Source of the DNA: Setophaga petechia
Lineage: Eukaryota; Chordata; Aves; Passeriformes; Parulidae
Length of the DNA: 64,000 nt
Direction of reading: 5' to 3'
Assembly: GCA_024362935.1 (NCBI GenBank)
Contig: JANCRA010000003.1
Location: 50,071,844-50,135,843 of the forward strand
Shown: piece by piece, positions 24,375 through 37,729 of the stretch
Position numbering within the stretch: position 1 is the stretch's first letter
Layout: each line of letters starts with the position of its first letter
Translations under genes and position numbers: made by a program
The notes under the pieces: generated by a model
The model's database searches: none
Seen by the model: the letters and a program-made list of their open reading frames with translations, nothing else
What the model was told of the DNA's origin: nothing

Positions 24375-27300
24375 ATGTTTTAACTAAAAGATTTGGAATT
24401 AAAAGTGTTGGTTTGGGTTTTCCTGGAATGCAACAAATCAGATCCACAGAGCTGATGATGGTGCCGCCAGCGCGGGTCGGGGCCGTGCTGGAAGCAGCGC
24501 TGGTGGCAGTGAGCAGGTGGCAGGACAGCTCTGGGTGTGCTGGCTCTGTAACCCGGGAGCCACGTGCTCCTCAGGGCACGTACCCTGCAGGCCCCAGTTT
24601 TGGTTTTGTGCTTGCTTAAATCCACCTTATCCACCAGGCCTCAGATCACTGCAGAGGCTGGAATCACAAGCTTGGAAGACACAGAAGGGGACAGGCCCAT
24701 GGGTGAATCTCAAGACCCCTTTAAATGCAACTCCTGGAACAATCAGTGACTCCAGACTGAGAGTGCACAAGGGGAAAGCCACTGAAAAGAAGTCCAGGGG
24801 AGATGAGATGGAGCTCTGGCTCCTCTTGGTGATTTCTACAAATCTTGCTAACTCATAGTTACCCTGAGCAGGTAGACCACAGTCTCCTGAGAGACAATGA
24901 CTTACCTTCAGGCTTCTGAGCTCTTGCCCTTTTCCTCTCCCAAACTGGAATGCTTTGCCATTTTATACAGATGTTTTTCCTTATTCTATTCAGTTATGTA
25001 ACAGAACAACTGGTTACATCTGTTACTGTTCAATTAAGCTTTTTAGGTCACTTTCAGATGACAGCAGTGCCTGAATCCATTGGTATAGCATTGACTCAAA
25101 CCTAAACAGGGGATTTCACCATTTTGAGTGGCTGTAATTACCATTCCATACAAAAGTGTATAAAATTGACACATTATTCTTTGCTATACAGCCTGTTCTC
25201 CTAATCTTTGTGATTATGAATTTACAGTGCCTAAGCACACAAAAATAAAGTTAAAAGAATATAGAGGCTGCCTTTTGCTGCATTCAGCTATGAAGTACTT
25301 AATTAAGTAGGTGGTTAAGGAAATACAAATTGTAACTAGTTTTTATAGATATTACTGTGAGCTGCCATCTATGCCTGGAATGAGATTTATTCATAGAGAT
25401 CTTTACCTCTACCAAATGTCTTCTGTTGGCCTAAAAACACATTATTTAACTTTGGGATTTAATGTGATTTCTTTTATCCACATCCAGCAAATAACACAAA
25501 GAATCACTTCCCACCTTTGGTGTGAAATGCAGTTCTTTCCTTGAGTATTGACTTTGACCTTAACCCAACCTAATAAGAACACCAAAGAAGTAAAAGTGAA
25601 GGTGTCACCCATGGAAAGCTACACATGCCCAAGCAGTTTTAACTTGTGATTTCCACAGTTGTTAGCCCCTGGTTTTGACATTATTTTAGGCTGTCTTTAT
25701 TTAAGGAGTAACAGCCCTTCAAAATATGTCACATTTAAAACACGGGTGACAAAAGAGTTTCTATTTCCAGAAAAAGAACTGTTGGGTTTTTTAGGTTTCT
25801 CTTCACCAAAAAAATAATCATATAATGTTAAATCTTGCATGTCCCAAGCTGTGATTTGGGGGTAGCTCATTTGTTTTCCCTGGCTTGTTTGGCAAAAGGG
25901 AAAGTCTTCTGGATTCTATTTTAAACATTAGAATGCTATTGTGATTCTTGCATTTAATTCACTACCTGGTGGGAAGAGCATTAATTTTTTTTCCCCATCA
26001 TTGTAGTATATTAAGCTTTTAAATGCATTTCTTTGGTGCTTTCCTGCCTAGAGGTGTTTGATAAAATGTGGATGAGTTGATAGACAGGTAGACCAAGGGA
26101 TTGATTTATTTGGGTGTAAACATAATTTACATAGGTCTTTGGGTACACTCCTATCTCCACGTGTGCATACATATACATCAGAGAAAGCAACACGTATTGC
26201 AGACAATACAAATTGCAGGGTTTCAATTCTTCTAGAATTGTAGGAAGGCTTTTTTGCTTTTTGATTGTGGTCTGACAGCATCCCAATCTCCAGCATGTCA
26301 AGTTTTCAGGAGAGAACATGCATGTTCCTTGAGACAGCAGGCAGGATCTAATTATGTTTGAGGGCTAAAAATCTGAGTCTACTTAGCAGCCTTCCCAGTT
26401 TGTTTCCATTCCCATTTCCAGGGTAAATAACATTTTAGCATTCTGATGCTGGTGATAATTTGTGCTCACGTTACTGCTTTACAGTGAAAAAGGTGATGAT
26501 TATGTTCTTCTGCTCTCTAGTTTTACCTGTGCCTAAGCAGAAATGTCATAGAATGTTTAATTTTTGTCAGGGCTTTCTAGAGATGTTGATGTATGGAAGC
26601 ACAGCCCCAGCTGCATTTTTAAAGTAACCATATGTCCATTGAAGACTTGCATATGTTTAGCAAAGCTTGGTTGACTCGATCCTTAAGGAAGCCTCAGCAG
26701 CAGCTTGTAGTAGAGTTTTAAATGGATTAAAGGTGGGGAGATGCAGATAGTGGCTAAAAGTGTTGATAGTAACTAGCTGGGGATGGAAGGAGCTGACCCC
26801 ATGGACCTGCCTTTTGAGTCTTGCTGGGGATTGGAATGTGCAGCTTGACAGAGTGAGAAGACACTTTGAATATTTCCAGTTTGGAGGAGTAGGATGGTAC
26901 CTAGTGGAGGTGGTTCTAGACTGCACATATTTTAGCTATAGCAACGCAGATTTTTGTCTCTTTACTCCTACCTCTAGTATTTTCTGAATACTCTGTACAC
27001 GGCCGTGCAGCAGCAGTGAACCTTGATTAAGTGATGGAATATAACTGAAGAAATTAATAGTAATTCAGTGTACAAATGCCTGACCTAAAGCTGAAGTTAA
27101 CAACAAGCTGAAAGGGAAAGCTGTCTTCAAAGCTTTATGGCTGCCTTAGTTAAACTGAAGCTTGCCAGAGTTAGACACAACCTGCTCCATTTTAACACTA
27201 ATTTTATAAGTATTGTGTTTCCTACTAATTTCTACAGGAGCATAACCACTTTTCTGAAAATCTTGACCTCATCATGGTTATCTATAACTGACTAGAAGGA

Positions 27301-30300
27301 TTGTAAAAAAGAGGTAGCACTGTAATTTTATCGATGATGTGCTGCTTTCAGGGAAGGTTTTACGTTCTCTTCATGCACAGAGTGTTTTTCATGTGGAGGT
27401 TTTCAAATGTTTCTGTTGTCATTCCTTATAAAAAAAAACCCTTGTTTTCCAAACAGAACAGGCAAAACCTTAATTTAGACTGCTAAATACAGATGATTGA
27501 ATTCATCATGAACATGAGGAAGTAACTGTGGCAGCATCTACTCTTCCCTCACCTGCACTGCTGGTGATCATCTTGGTACCTGGTTTGTGTAATGAGTCAA
27601 CAGACAGTCTGGATTGATATTTCTTGTAATTGATCCTCTGCAGGTCAGGGATGTACTGTAGAGGCTGCAGAGTTATTTTCCTTGGGGGAAGATTCATGTT
27701 ATTCATGGCTTAGAAACATCTTTCAATGGGTGGGAAGACCAGCCTTTGCTTTCTAAGGACACAAAAATTTCAGCAAGAGCAGAATTTGTAGGATTGGCAT
27801 CTTCAGGTTCCATGCATCACCTGGCACAGCAGCAGCAGTGAATGTCAGGACATTGCTGTGGAGCTGGACTTTGGGGAACTGTTCATTTATTTGCTGTATT
27901 GAAGCTGTGGGGATTCATTTCCTTGCAGCCTTTGAGCCTCATCTTTTTCTGTAGGGAAAGGAACTGTGTTAGAAGCTTAAATTGGCAGCTTTTACTTTCA
28001 GCAGTCAGAGGCAGGTTTGAATTTCACTGCTGGATTTTTTGGGTTGGTTTCACACTTGTTCCCTGAAGCAGGTGTGGTCTGTGTTCATGGGTCTTGTCTT
28101 TTCTAACATTTTGCCAAGTGTTAGGGGAAAACAACTTGTCTCTGTGTTCTGGAGTGAGATATTTGCTGCAGGAAGGGAAGGATGGAGGAAACAGAGGCAT
28201 CTGGGACAAGTTTCTTCACTGCTGAATGACAAAATCAGGCTTTTTCTTTCTTTGGGGATAACTATTAGAGCTGAAAGTGGGTTTTGTAGTGATTTTATTG
28301 GTAAAAGCCAGGTAGGCATGGAGCCCAGAGAAACATACAGACCATCCCTAAAGCAGGTTTCTAATCCAAGAAGAGGAATCAAATATTCCTTCATGTGTCA
28401 GGTACTTCAGATTTCCCAAAGCTGAAGCTGACAATGAAAAGCTTACTTCTAATACCCATTTCTTGGAACCTGACTGCTGCTGTGGCAGTAGTTCCACTCA
28501 GCTGCATAATTTCATATGACTTCTCTGGAATATTATAGCCTAGATTTTGAAGCTAAGTGCTCTGCTTCTCCAATTACCAAGCAGCCTGACTTAAATAATT
28601 TCACAGGAACAGAAAGCTTTTTGATACCTGATAGAAAAAGGGGGGGAAATTTAAACAGGTATTTCCAGAATAACTTCTTTTTCCAGGAAAATACCTTACA
28701 GACATTTCCTTGGATCCTGGAGATGCCATTTAATAGTGGTCTACATTTTAACATATTTTCTTGATCTTTTCATGAGAAACTTGTTATTATTTTTGTTTCT
28801 CGCAATTATTTGCCATTTTATGGGAAATGGAGAGGTAGGGGACATAAATGAAATGCACTTCTGTTAATGGATTATGGCATTTCTTCATGTGGTGCTTTTT
28901 TGCTTTAGTTCAGTGACTAGTAGTTGAAAAGAAATAAGTTAAGAACTTGGTTTTGGAATAAACAGCATTCCCAAGTGGCTGAGGTTTGGATTGTTCATGT
29001 GGTGGTGTTAAAACCCCAGATTCTTCTTCCACACATCTAAGACATTTGTAAAATTGTTGTGACATTAGATTGAGCTCCAAGCCTTGATTCTCAGTGAGTG
29101 TAGAAAAAGCAGCACTAACACTTGGGTGAGCCTTGAATTGGAATAGAAAGCTCCTGCTGCTGGTGTGATGCTCCTGTGCCTGTTGTGATGTTAAAGGTGT
29201 TCCAGAGGATAAATTCAGCGTTTTCTCCTGTCCTGCAGCATCCTCATGCTGTGGCCACAGCAGTGGGACAGGGACAGTCCTGCCCCTCGCCTGACATTGA
29301 TGCAGCAGCCACGTTTTGGTGCAGTTGCCACTTTGCTGACGTGGAGGAGCTTTTGTTTGCTCAGTGAGTCTGAGCTGTGTGCTCAGAGCTGATGCTCCAG
29401 AGCCAGCAGAAAAGCTCCTCTTATCAGCATTTCCCATCTCTGCTGAAGGGGCTGTGCTGACGCAGCACGGGCGCTGTGAACCCTGTAATGGAACACATGC
29501 AACATTAAACTGGAAATTAGAGGCTCATGGAAGAATTTTTAGGGAGAGTGCAGCTCAGTGGTAAATAAGTGGTAGATTCAAGTCTGCTCCGTGCTGCTGT
29601 TCCAATAGGTTTAACAGAGGTTTGTGTTTCTATCTCTGTGCAGGAGGTAATGGAGCATGAACTGGAGTGTGCAGGAAAGCCTTCCCTGAACTCAAAATGC
29701 TTTTATTTTTTGTGGGAAAGGATGAGGGCAGGAAAAGCTTAAAAATGTAAAAACCAAGTGGTAGATTTGAAGGTCTTATATGAAGCAGTGTGTATTTTCA
29801 TACCATCGAATTTAAAAATAAATTATGAGAATAATTATCTGAAGTTCTGCTCATATCTGGACGGTGATCGTAGACCTGTTGGTTTATATCTGCATTACTG
29901 AGGGTATGTAAAATTCTTAGATGATTTACTGGTCATATTATACTTTTTGGTATTTTTTTCAGAACATAAATAGCAGTAGAGATTCAAAATCAGAGATGCA
30001 AACTGGAATTTCAGTATGGAAGCTCAATTCCAGTCCCAGTGGATGGCAAAAATCCTTATTTATGGTGAATTGAACTCAGTGTGTGTGAGCTGGTTCTTCT
30101 CTGCCTGTGTGACATAATCAGGGGTATTTTGAATACACTTGGGATGTGATCTGTGTGTGTTTCAGATCATGCTACTTTCCACAAAGCCTATTTGCTTGGT
30201 ATGAAATATTTACACATCATTCTACACAAAGATTTGTTAGTCATACATAATGCAGAGTGTTGAGTCTTTGGCTGTGTTAGCATCTGCCATCTTAGCTAGC

Positions 30301-33300
30301 AGTAGGCTTGCTAATTTAAATATTTTAATGAATGAGTCATAACCTTTGTGTAAGAGCACCAAAATTATAATTGTCATTTTATTGTATCCACCAATGTATT
30401 TTTAGCAAAAAACCCCCTGATTTCAGTGATCAGTGTGAGGTGTTCAGCATAGTTTCATGTAGGACCCAGCTTATAAACCAGTGGAATTCACTTTAATAAA
30501 TGTGTAGGACAGATATATTAGATACCTACTACTGTATTTTCTTCAAATATATTAAATTTTCTGTTTTATCATTTGACCTTTGGCTAGAGTTGCAAATTGC
30601 TGATGGGTGAGATTTGGAATCCTTCAGACCTAGATCTGAGGTGGAGAGTGGCTTTTTATTCAGAGGAAATTTTTCCCTCTGTCACACACAGGAGCCAAGG
30701 AAAATGTTACATCCAAATGCAGCAATCAGCCTTTTAAGCCTCCTGAGCCTTAGAGGTGCCACCAGAAAATTTGCTGTGCTTGTAAATAGGTACAACAAAG
30801 CCTTCACTGTGATTAGCATGGATTCAACAGGAAGGGATTTGTACAACTCTCTGTTATTTAGGACTAGTGATGTAAGAAAAAATACTTGTCACAGTCATTA
30901 TCTCCCAGCTGAAGAGCAGAAGAGCCAACAAGTAGCACCTGGAGATTAGCCAAAATTTTAGAAAGTGCCTTTTATGTTGAACAGTCAGTTATGTTGTTGG
31001 CTTGAGCTGCATTATAGGCCATGGCATCTCAAGGATTTTTCCAAAGGATTTTTTGTCTCATTTGTGCTGCACAAATATGGAAGAAGCCTGTTTGTCTGGG
31101 AACATCAGGGATTTATTCTGAAGGATAAGTTTGCAGCTTAATTGGCTTCCTTAGATTCTGATGCATAATTATTCCCTCATACCCCAATAGGTTTTGATGC
31201 CCCACTTACTTTAATTGTGAAGTACCACAGGCGCTGCATAAATAAAAATAAATATCCAAAGGCAATTTATAAATACATCCTTACCATTAGTCTGCACAAG
31301 ATTTAGGTGTCTTGCAATTCTCAGACAAAACATAGTTAGATATCCTGCTCTCAGCTGAACAGTCGGGCTGTTTTATGATAAAATGATTCTGTGAATCAAA
31401 AAATATTATGTAGTTGCAACACAAATATCTATACAATATTGAGAAATGCAACTAAGATTTGTTTCTGTCTTTTTTTTTTATGAGCAGGCAAAGTGCAAGC
31501 AGTGGCTTTTCTTAGAGCCATAAATGTAATTCATCCTTTGCAAACACGTGTCTAACAGGGAGATCAGACTTCAAGAACAATGTGGATCATGTAAAGAGAA
31601 TGTACATTTTATTTATTTCTTTCCTTTTCAAGTTGTTCCTTTTACCATGTGGCAGCAGGTTTGATGATAACAAGGCATATGTGTTCTGGAGAGCAAGCTT
31701 AATTAGCTGCTGAAATTATGTCCCCTTGGTTGCTACTTTCTTTTTTAAATTTTTTTGATGCTGGGAGAAGAAAGAGTCTGGCCTTGTTGCCCACCAAAGA
31801 ACACCAGCAGGAAAAGAAAAGGTTTTTATTTGCAAGTGCTTTTATGGAAGATAAGTGGCTCAGACTCCAGACACCTGCTGTGGAGTAAACGTGAGGTGGG
31901 GCTCGTGCCCTGTGACTGAGTTCCCCCCCTGAATTTCTGGAAGGAAAGTTTGCAAACCCTCGTGGATTTTATATCTGAGCAGGTTACTGTGTTAGGGTTC
32001 TGTGGAAAGGAGGAAAAAAGGTGTTCAAGTAGTAGGAAAGGACCTGCTGAGGAGGGTGAGTGGATGGTGCCTTCACTTCTTCCCTGGCTCCTCCCCTGTC
32101 TCCCTGCCTGAGCTGCCTTGGTTCAGGGGAGGTGGGGTTTGGTTCTTTGCTTTTGTTATGTGGGGCTCATTTCTGCAAGAGCCTGAAAAGTTTCAGTGCT
32201 GAAGTGCCCAAAGCAGGCTCAGAATGTGTGCACTGGGTCTTGGTGGCAATTTAAAAAACCCAGTGGTGGGATTGAGACACTCTGCCTGTCTCTATATCTT
32301 TGTCTTAACATGAAATGTTTCATCTCCCATTTGTCTCTATCACTCATTTAAAGAATTGCTTTGCCACCTCTGAGGGCTTTAACCATTTCTTATTAACAAA
32401 CTCACTAAAGTTTTCTGTTGGTGAAATGGTATTTTTGTTACAGGACACATTACTGTAGGAAATACACTGCATTTGGGGCTCATCACAGATATTTATAAAT
32501 TTAACCTTGGGTTGAAGATTTTGTGAGAGTGATGGTTAATAAATGAGAGGATTATTATTAACCTAGCAGATGAATTTAGCTGTGTGTAGCATCTGTCCTG
32601 AGGAGTCACAGTTTCCTCTTACGGAGGCTTAGTGTTATACATCTCATTTTAAAGATGATTTTTCTACCTTCTATATTTTCATCCCTTCATCAGGATGAAT
32701 TTCATTGGACAGAAACAGTTTGTGGCATGGTACCAAACGTGTGAGGTGTGTGAGAGTGTGGCATTCCTCCTCCTGTTCCAAGTACACACTTCCTGCAACC
32801 CAGAATCTGTAATTTAGCAGAGGAAATTGCTGGCCAGTGGGATTATTGCTTCATATGCTTACAGGAGTAAAACCAAAGGGTGAGAAAGAAGGGGTTGAAA
32901 ATTTAAACTACCTCCCATTTGCTTGGAGATGAGAGGGAGGAAAAAGGGAGAAGTAAACCCTTAAGTTCATATTTTAAGTGATGCCTCCTTGCCACTCCTA
33001 CATGGGTTTCTATGGAAACAGAAGCAGAAACTGGGCCATTGGCAGCCAAGAATCCATTTACACTTTAAATTTACTGCTTGAGCAGCCATGCAGTTTTCTT
33101 GTCCAAATTAAATCATAATGGAGTAACACATGCTAAGTAAATTGGGGGTAAGTTGAAAACAGCAAATATTAAATGCCTTCTATGGATATGCCAAAAAGCC
33201 CTCCACCTTTTTTCCTGAAAGACCATCAAGTGACAGGTCAGATTGTATTTTATAAAGAAGCTGCTTTCTTGTGGCTTTAAAAATATGCATTGGAAGTATA

Positions 33301-33517
33301 TTAAGCAGGTAATTATGTTCTCTCAGTTAATTAGGGATGTGCTTTACTCTCTTAGGCAACATGGCTGTTTCAGTGCTTGGGATGCAGGAAAAAATCAAGT
33401 TGCGTTTTCCTTACTGTTCATCCTCTAATAAATTCTGTGGTGAGATTCTCAGGCACTGAAATGGCTCATGGATGTTGTACAATCACAATATTTATTTAAG
33501 CCTGATTAGAAGATAAG
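24375..33517. other. unique noncoding DNA, 9 kb
   Basis: No gene is supported across this stretch. A small CpG-richer block lies at 24455-24600, directly after the CR1 tail. The remainder is mostly AT-rich. Open frames of 175 codons (28910-29437, minus) and 111 codons (30614-30949, plus) show no domain I recognise. A splice-bounded open interval at 29239-29363 is listed separately. The segment 31740-31990 has a weak LTR-like look but could not be confirmed. No CR1 tail was recognised here. Confidence 0.5.
29239..29363 (+). other. exon-like interval, unproven
   Basis: A near-consensus acceptor ('ttttctcctgtcctgcag', ending 29238) precedes 125 bases that are open in one frame, starting CAT CCT CAT GCT and ending at a near-consensus donor TCA/GTGAGT at 29364. 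The frame stops right at the donor (TGA), as often happens when an exon frame runs into an intron. The peptide starts HPHAVATAVGQGQSC and matches no family I recognise. The interval is GC-richer than its surroundings. It could be a real coding or lncRNA exon, or a chance pairing of splice signals. The opposite strand is also open (175 codons), which weakens the coding reading. Confidence 0.2.
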
Positions 33518-33632
33518 GCCAGCTTAGATGGGGTCCTGAACAACCTGGTCTGGTGGATGACATCTCTGCCCATGCTGGGGTTTTGGGACTTGATAATCTT
33601 GAAGGACCCTTCCAACTTAAATCATTCTGTCA
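33518..33632 (+). mobile_element. CR1 LINE 3'-end fragment
   Basis: 'ggggtcctgaacaacctggt', 'tctctgcccatgctggggtt', 'gacttgataatcttgaagga' and 'cccttccaacttaaatcatt' followed by 'ctgtcat' give the last ~115 bp of CR1 in plus orientation. Moderate divergence. Confidence 0.88.
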
Positions 33633-36452
33633 TAATAAAAATGCTTCTCCTGCTTGGGATAAAACTGTTGTCAGACACTTGCCACTATTAGAAATTTTGC
33701 TCAAGTTATTAAGCCCTTGCTGAAGCTGTTTAAGTTGATGTTTTCTGCTTTAGTTGGTTTTCCTCTTTTTGTTGATTTTTTTTTCTATTCTGGTGAGCTA
33801 TGATTAGAAAAATGATAGTGCTTCTGTGCTTTTGAGAAAGAAGTTTTCTTCTGAAAACATGCCCAAATTATGTGCTGTGCTTGGTTCTGTTTGTCACTTC
33901 TCTGACTGCACTTGCTCCCTCAGCTGACTTTCCAAAATCTGGTGGAAGTCCCATAGATTTTTCTCCAGTGCTAATAAAGCTGGATGGTGGGTACACCTGG
34001 AGCCAGGGAGCAGGCTGGGCTGAACCATGGCCTTATGAACAGCCAGGGAAGAGGGACAGGAACTGGTGAGAAACAGGGATAACCAGGAACCACATCTGTA
34101 TGGAGGGAAGGGTTAAGGAAGGAGAGAGCCTGAATGAAGGGAAGAAATAGGAAGAATGGATAAAGAGAAATGGGATGCATCATGAGCACTACAGCAGTGA
34201 AATGCTCACATAACCAAGAAAATGAAGTGGGGATAAGTGTAGAAGATAAGTGGGACTGAGGATAAACTGGAAGGACTGGTACTTGGCAGAAGATGGAGGC
34301 TAAGCCTGTGCTAAAATATCTTAGGAATGGGGAATAAGCAAGGAATATGATTCTACAATGAGAAACTGCCTGGGATAAAAATTGGCATGAAGTATCTTCA
34401 GAGGCTGAAATGGCAGCTAAGAGAAATGCCAGAGAGCAATTTAGTCTGTATTTGGGATCTCTCACAGCCTCTTGCCTCATTTTCCCTGGGGGCTGGACCA
34501 AGAGAGAGCTGCAGTCCCTGCAGGGCTTTTCCCCCAGTCCTCTGACAGGACTTCTGAAAGGGCAGCAGTGCAATGAATTTCCTGCATGGGCCTCAACATG
34601 ATGGCAAAATACAAGGATTTGTTTTGCCTTTGTGAACCTCCTTTCCATTCATACTTTTTTTTTTCTTTTTTTTCCCCCAAGCAGTTGGTGGCTTTTGGGT
34701 CTCGCTGACACCAGCGAAATCTGCCAGTCGTGAAGGTAGCGAGTGCTGGCAGGCAGAGCAACTGTTTTGACAGACCAGGAGATGTGCAAAGAAAGTGTTC
34801 CTCCATTTTCTCCTGTTCCTGGTCAAGGATAAACACTTGTATGGCACAGGGAGATTCCACTGTGTGGGAATTCCAGAGCAGCTGCTGCTGCTGTGTTTGG
34901 TTGCGGAGCACATGGAATATTCCTGCTCTTATAAAAGAGAGGGAAAAGCCAGAAGCACCTGGTGTGTGGAAGGAAAGAATGACCAATCCACTGAGATGAG
35001 AGGAGGGAACTCATTAAATATGTCCAGTATCAGAGTCACAGGGAGCTAGAAATGTTTTGAGGATCGCTTTACAGGCTTAGAGCCACCTGAGAGATCTGAG
35101 TCAGTGGGGGCTCCAGGCAAGGGGAGATAGATTTGTTAGGAGAAAACCTACACAGCAGTGTTGACAGCTAAAGGAGGAAATACAAGCCCGTGTTTGAGGA
35201 ATAGAAAAGAGGCAATTTATTGTTATTACTGCTGGAACAAGTGGTACAGCCAGAGTCTTGCTGAAACAGGTATGACACGGTGTGAAAAATGCTCCAAGCC
35301 ATTGCAGCTTAGGTGAACTTCAGTGGGATTCCTCTGGAGAAATAACTTGGAGTCGTGAAATGGTTTTGAATGTAGTTTTAAAAGAATGATACTGCTAGGA
35401 GAGACTTGGGATATTTTATTTTCTTGAGGAAGAGATGGCAGCTTTCTGTGGGGACTAAATATTGCTCTGATACCTGCAGGATTATCAGCCATCAAAATTA
35501 AATGTGCAAAGCACATTTAAAATTAGAAAGTCAGCAAAGGAGGCTGTGGACATCTGTAGGATTTGGGGGGAAATTTTTAAAAAATGTTCATTCCTGTTGA
35601 TATTTGTTAACACATTCATACCTCTCCCAACATGTAGGACCACTTGTTCTTTGAGTCTGGAGAGAAAAAGGAGAGCTTTGTGCCAGTGTCCTGTGGGGTT
35701 CACATGGTGCATGTGGGTGATCAGGTGTCTGCTGAAAATGAGCCTGGCAGCCAAGCACAGAGCTGGTAAACTGCATTTGTACTGCTTGGATTTCACAGGA
35801 GCCAGAGTATGGGCCAGCAGGAGAGATGAGAGGTGAACATGACATCTGTGCTCAGAAAAAGAAAACGAGAGGCAGCTGTTGGTTTTCTGATGGTCAATTC
35901 TGTGGGAAGTTTTAACCCAGAATTTAAAAAATGATAGGTGGGAATCTGAAAATGAATGGGAAGCGAATAGGAACTGGTATAAATTTTTTCATGCTGGTTT
36001 GGGAAGACTAATGGCAGAGATTAGTTGTTTTTTTAAACAAGATTAATGCAGGAGAGTCAATCTGTTTGGTTTGAAGCAAAACATTACTTTAGCATTCCAG
36101 GAGAAATGATTATTGAAGGTGGAAAAAAATTGCACAGGAAGATGGCTAAGGGGTCAACTACAAGCAGCTGTGAACAAATACAATTTTCAGGATGGATAGA
36201 GATTAATGATTTTGTGCCATGATTAGAAGATATTATTAGATGTTTGCTCATTAAATTTTGGCTAATGTGAAATTGAGAGCATTTTGCTCGGATGGAGAAA
36301 AACTCATCATGCAGGGCAAATACAAAGGAATTGCCAGCTGGATAGGTGGATATGGAAAAGTTACAGGCACTGGTCAAAGTTGTGCTCCAGTGATGAGAAT
36401 TATAAACTGGGTGGTGGGTGGGGAGATTTTGGAGCTGGAGATACTGGGCTGT

Positions 36453-36471
36453 GGGGGGGGGGGGGGGGGGG
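36453..36471. repeat. G19 homopolymer
   Basis: Nineteen consecutive G precede a 'ctgcagctgcag' repeat. It has G-quadruplex potential and its length is unreliable in sequencing. Confidence 0.95.
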
Positions 36472-37536
36472 CTGCAGCTGCAGAATCTGGAAAGCAGCAA
36501 TTCCTCATAAAACCAGCTCAGTTTCTGCCCTGCCTAATGCCCTCTTTTTCTCAGTCTAGATTCTGAGAAAAGGCCTACGAGTTGCTTGGTCTGGGCTATA
36601 AAGGAAGTTTTTCTTTCTTGTTTTTTTTTCCTTTTTTTTCCTGAAAATATGCTTTCAGTGTGAGCAACACTAAACCCACAAGCCCTCAGAGCACTCCTGA
36701 AAGGGTTTTTAGGTCCCTCCTGCTGCCAGCAGGGGCCTCCCCATAGTCTAGAACTCACTGATAGACATATTTCACTTCTGTGATCATCTGTTTACCTAGC
36801 AGCAATAAAAGTGGAGACTTTCAGGTTTGCTCCTGTTCCTTCAGGAGCTCAGCTGAGCAGAAGGACCTGAGCAGTGCAGCCCAGCTCTCCTTCAGTCAGA
36901 GCTGACCGTCCCCTGCTCCCACGGATGAAAATGTCCCTGCCCTCAGACCGGCAATTCACTTTCCCAGCTTTCAGCCTCCTCCTGGAATTCCAGCAAGCTG
37001 GAGCTCTGACTAAGAGTAATGGTCTGCTCTGCTGGTTTGCCTCTCTCTCTCAGGCTGGCTGATTCCCATCGGGAAGTGTGGGACACTGCACTTTCTTTCT
37101 TCCAAGGCTGTAAAAGGGGTGACTCATTGCTCCTCTTTTGTCTGCTCCTTAACCAGCTTCTGCTGCACAGCTTCACCTCCTGCTTCAATAGACTTTTCAC
37201 AGAGCTTGTCAGAGGGCTTTTAAACTCTGAGTAAACTCAGGGAGGTTCAGCCATCTGCACTGCACTCTCCTCACGTGCTCCAGGCTTGGAGTAGATGCAC
37301 GCCGGGGTTTTTATTTTCTGAGGATGCAGCCACACATCCTTAATTTATCCTTAATTATTTTAATCGGTTTTCTGCTCCCAGGTGAAACATAGTGGACTAA
37401 ATGCTGAGGGTATTTTAAAATACTTTAAGCTGCAAAAAACCCTGGAGTGGGGCAGGGTTTTAATCCATGTGTAACTTTATTATCTTTATTCCTGCACATT
37501 TCAAAAGACTTTTACTAGTTGCTTCCCCTGGCTAGA

Positions 37537-37565
37537 AATGCTCTACACATTGGAATTATATACAG

Positions 37566-37610
<45 letters not shown>

Positions 37611-37628
37611 GCTGTATACATTGGAATT
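37537..37628. repeat. 71-bp duplication enclosing a (TA)n microsatellite
   Basis: The 21-base word at 37537-37557 recurs at 37608-37628 with two mismatches (core 'acattggaatt'), a spacing of 71 bases. Between the copies lies (TA)n at about 37574-37609. The layout suggests a short tandem duplication whose interior expanded, or slippage around the microsatellite. Confidence 0.85.
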
Positions 37629-37711
37629 GAGGAAGTACAGACCATACCAATTTATTCCTTGTGTTCAAAACAACTTCTGATCCTCATCTTTGCATCTCAG
37701 CAGAAAAACAT

Positions 37712-37729
37712 TATATATATATATATATA
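37712..37729. repeat. (TA)n microsatellite
   Basis: A run of about nine TA dinucleotides flanked by A-rich DNA, about 100 bases downstream of the larger TA array. Confidence 0.9.

Noticed and set aside
28910..29437. 175-codon minus-strand open frame as a gene
   Set aside because: No recognisable domain; it overlaps a plus-strand splice-bounded interval, and both strands are open because the segment is GC-richer.
31740..31990. Possible third LTR (minus strand, 'ggtttttatttgcaag' as a poly(A) region)
   Set aside because: Only a weak resemblance; no TATA box, boundary or second diagnostic block could be found.
34410..34640. GC-richer segment resembling element sequence ('gggctggaccaagagagagc')
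   Set aside because: No family blocks in order and no terminal structure could be recognised.
33971..34648. 225-codon minus-strand open frame as a gene
   Set aside because: It coincides with a purine-rich plus strand that depletes minus-strand stops. The peptide shows no domain and no splice or promoter context was seen.
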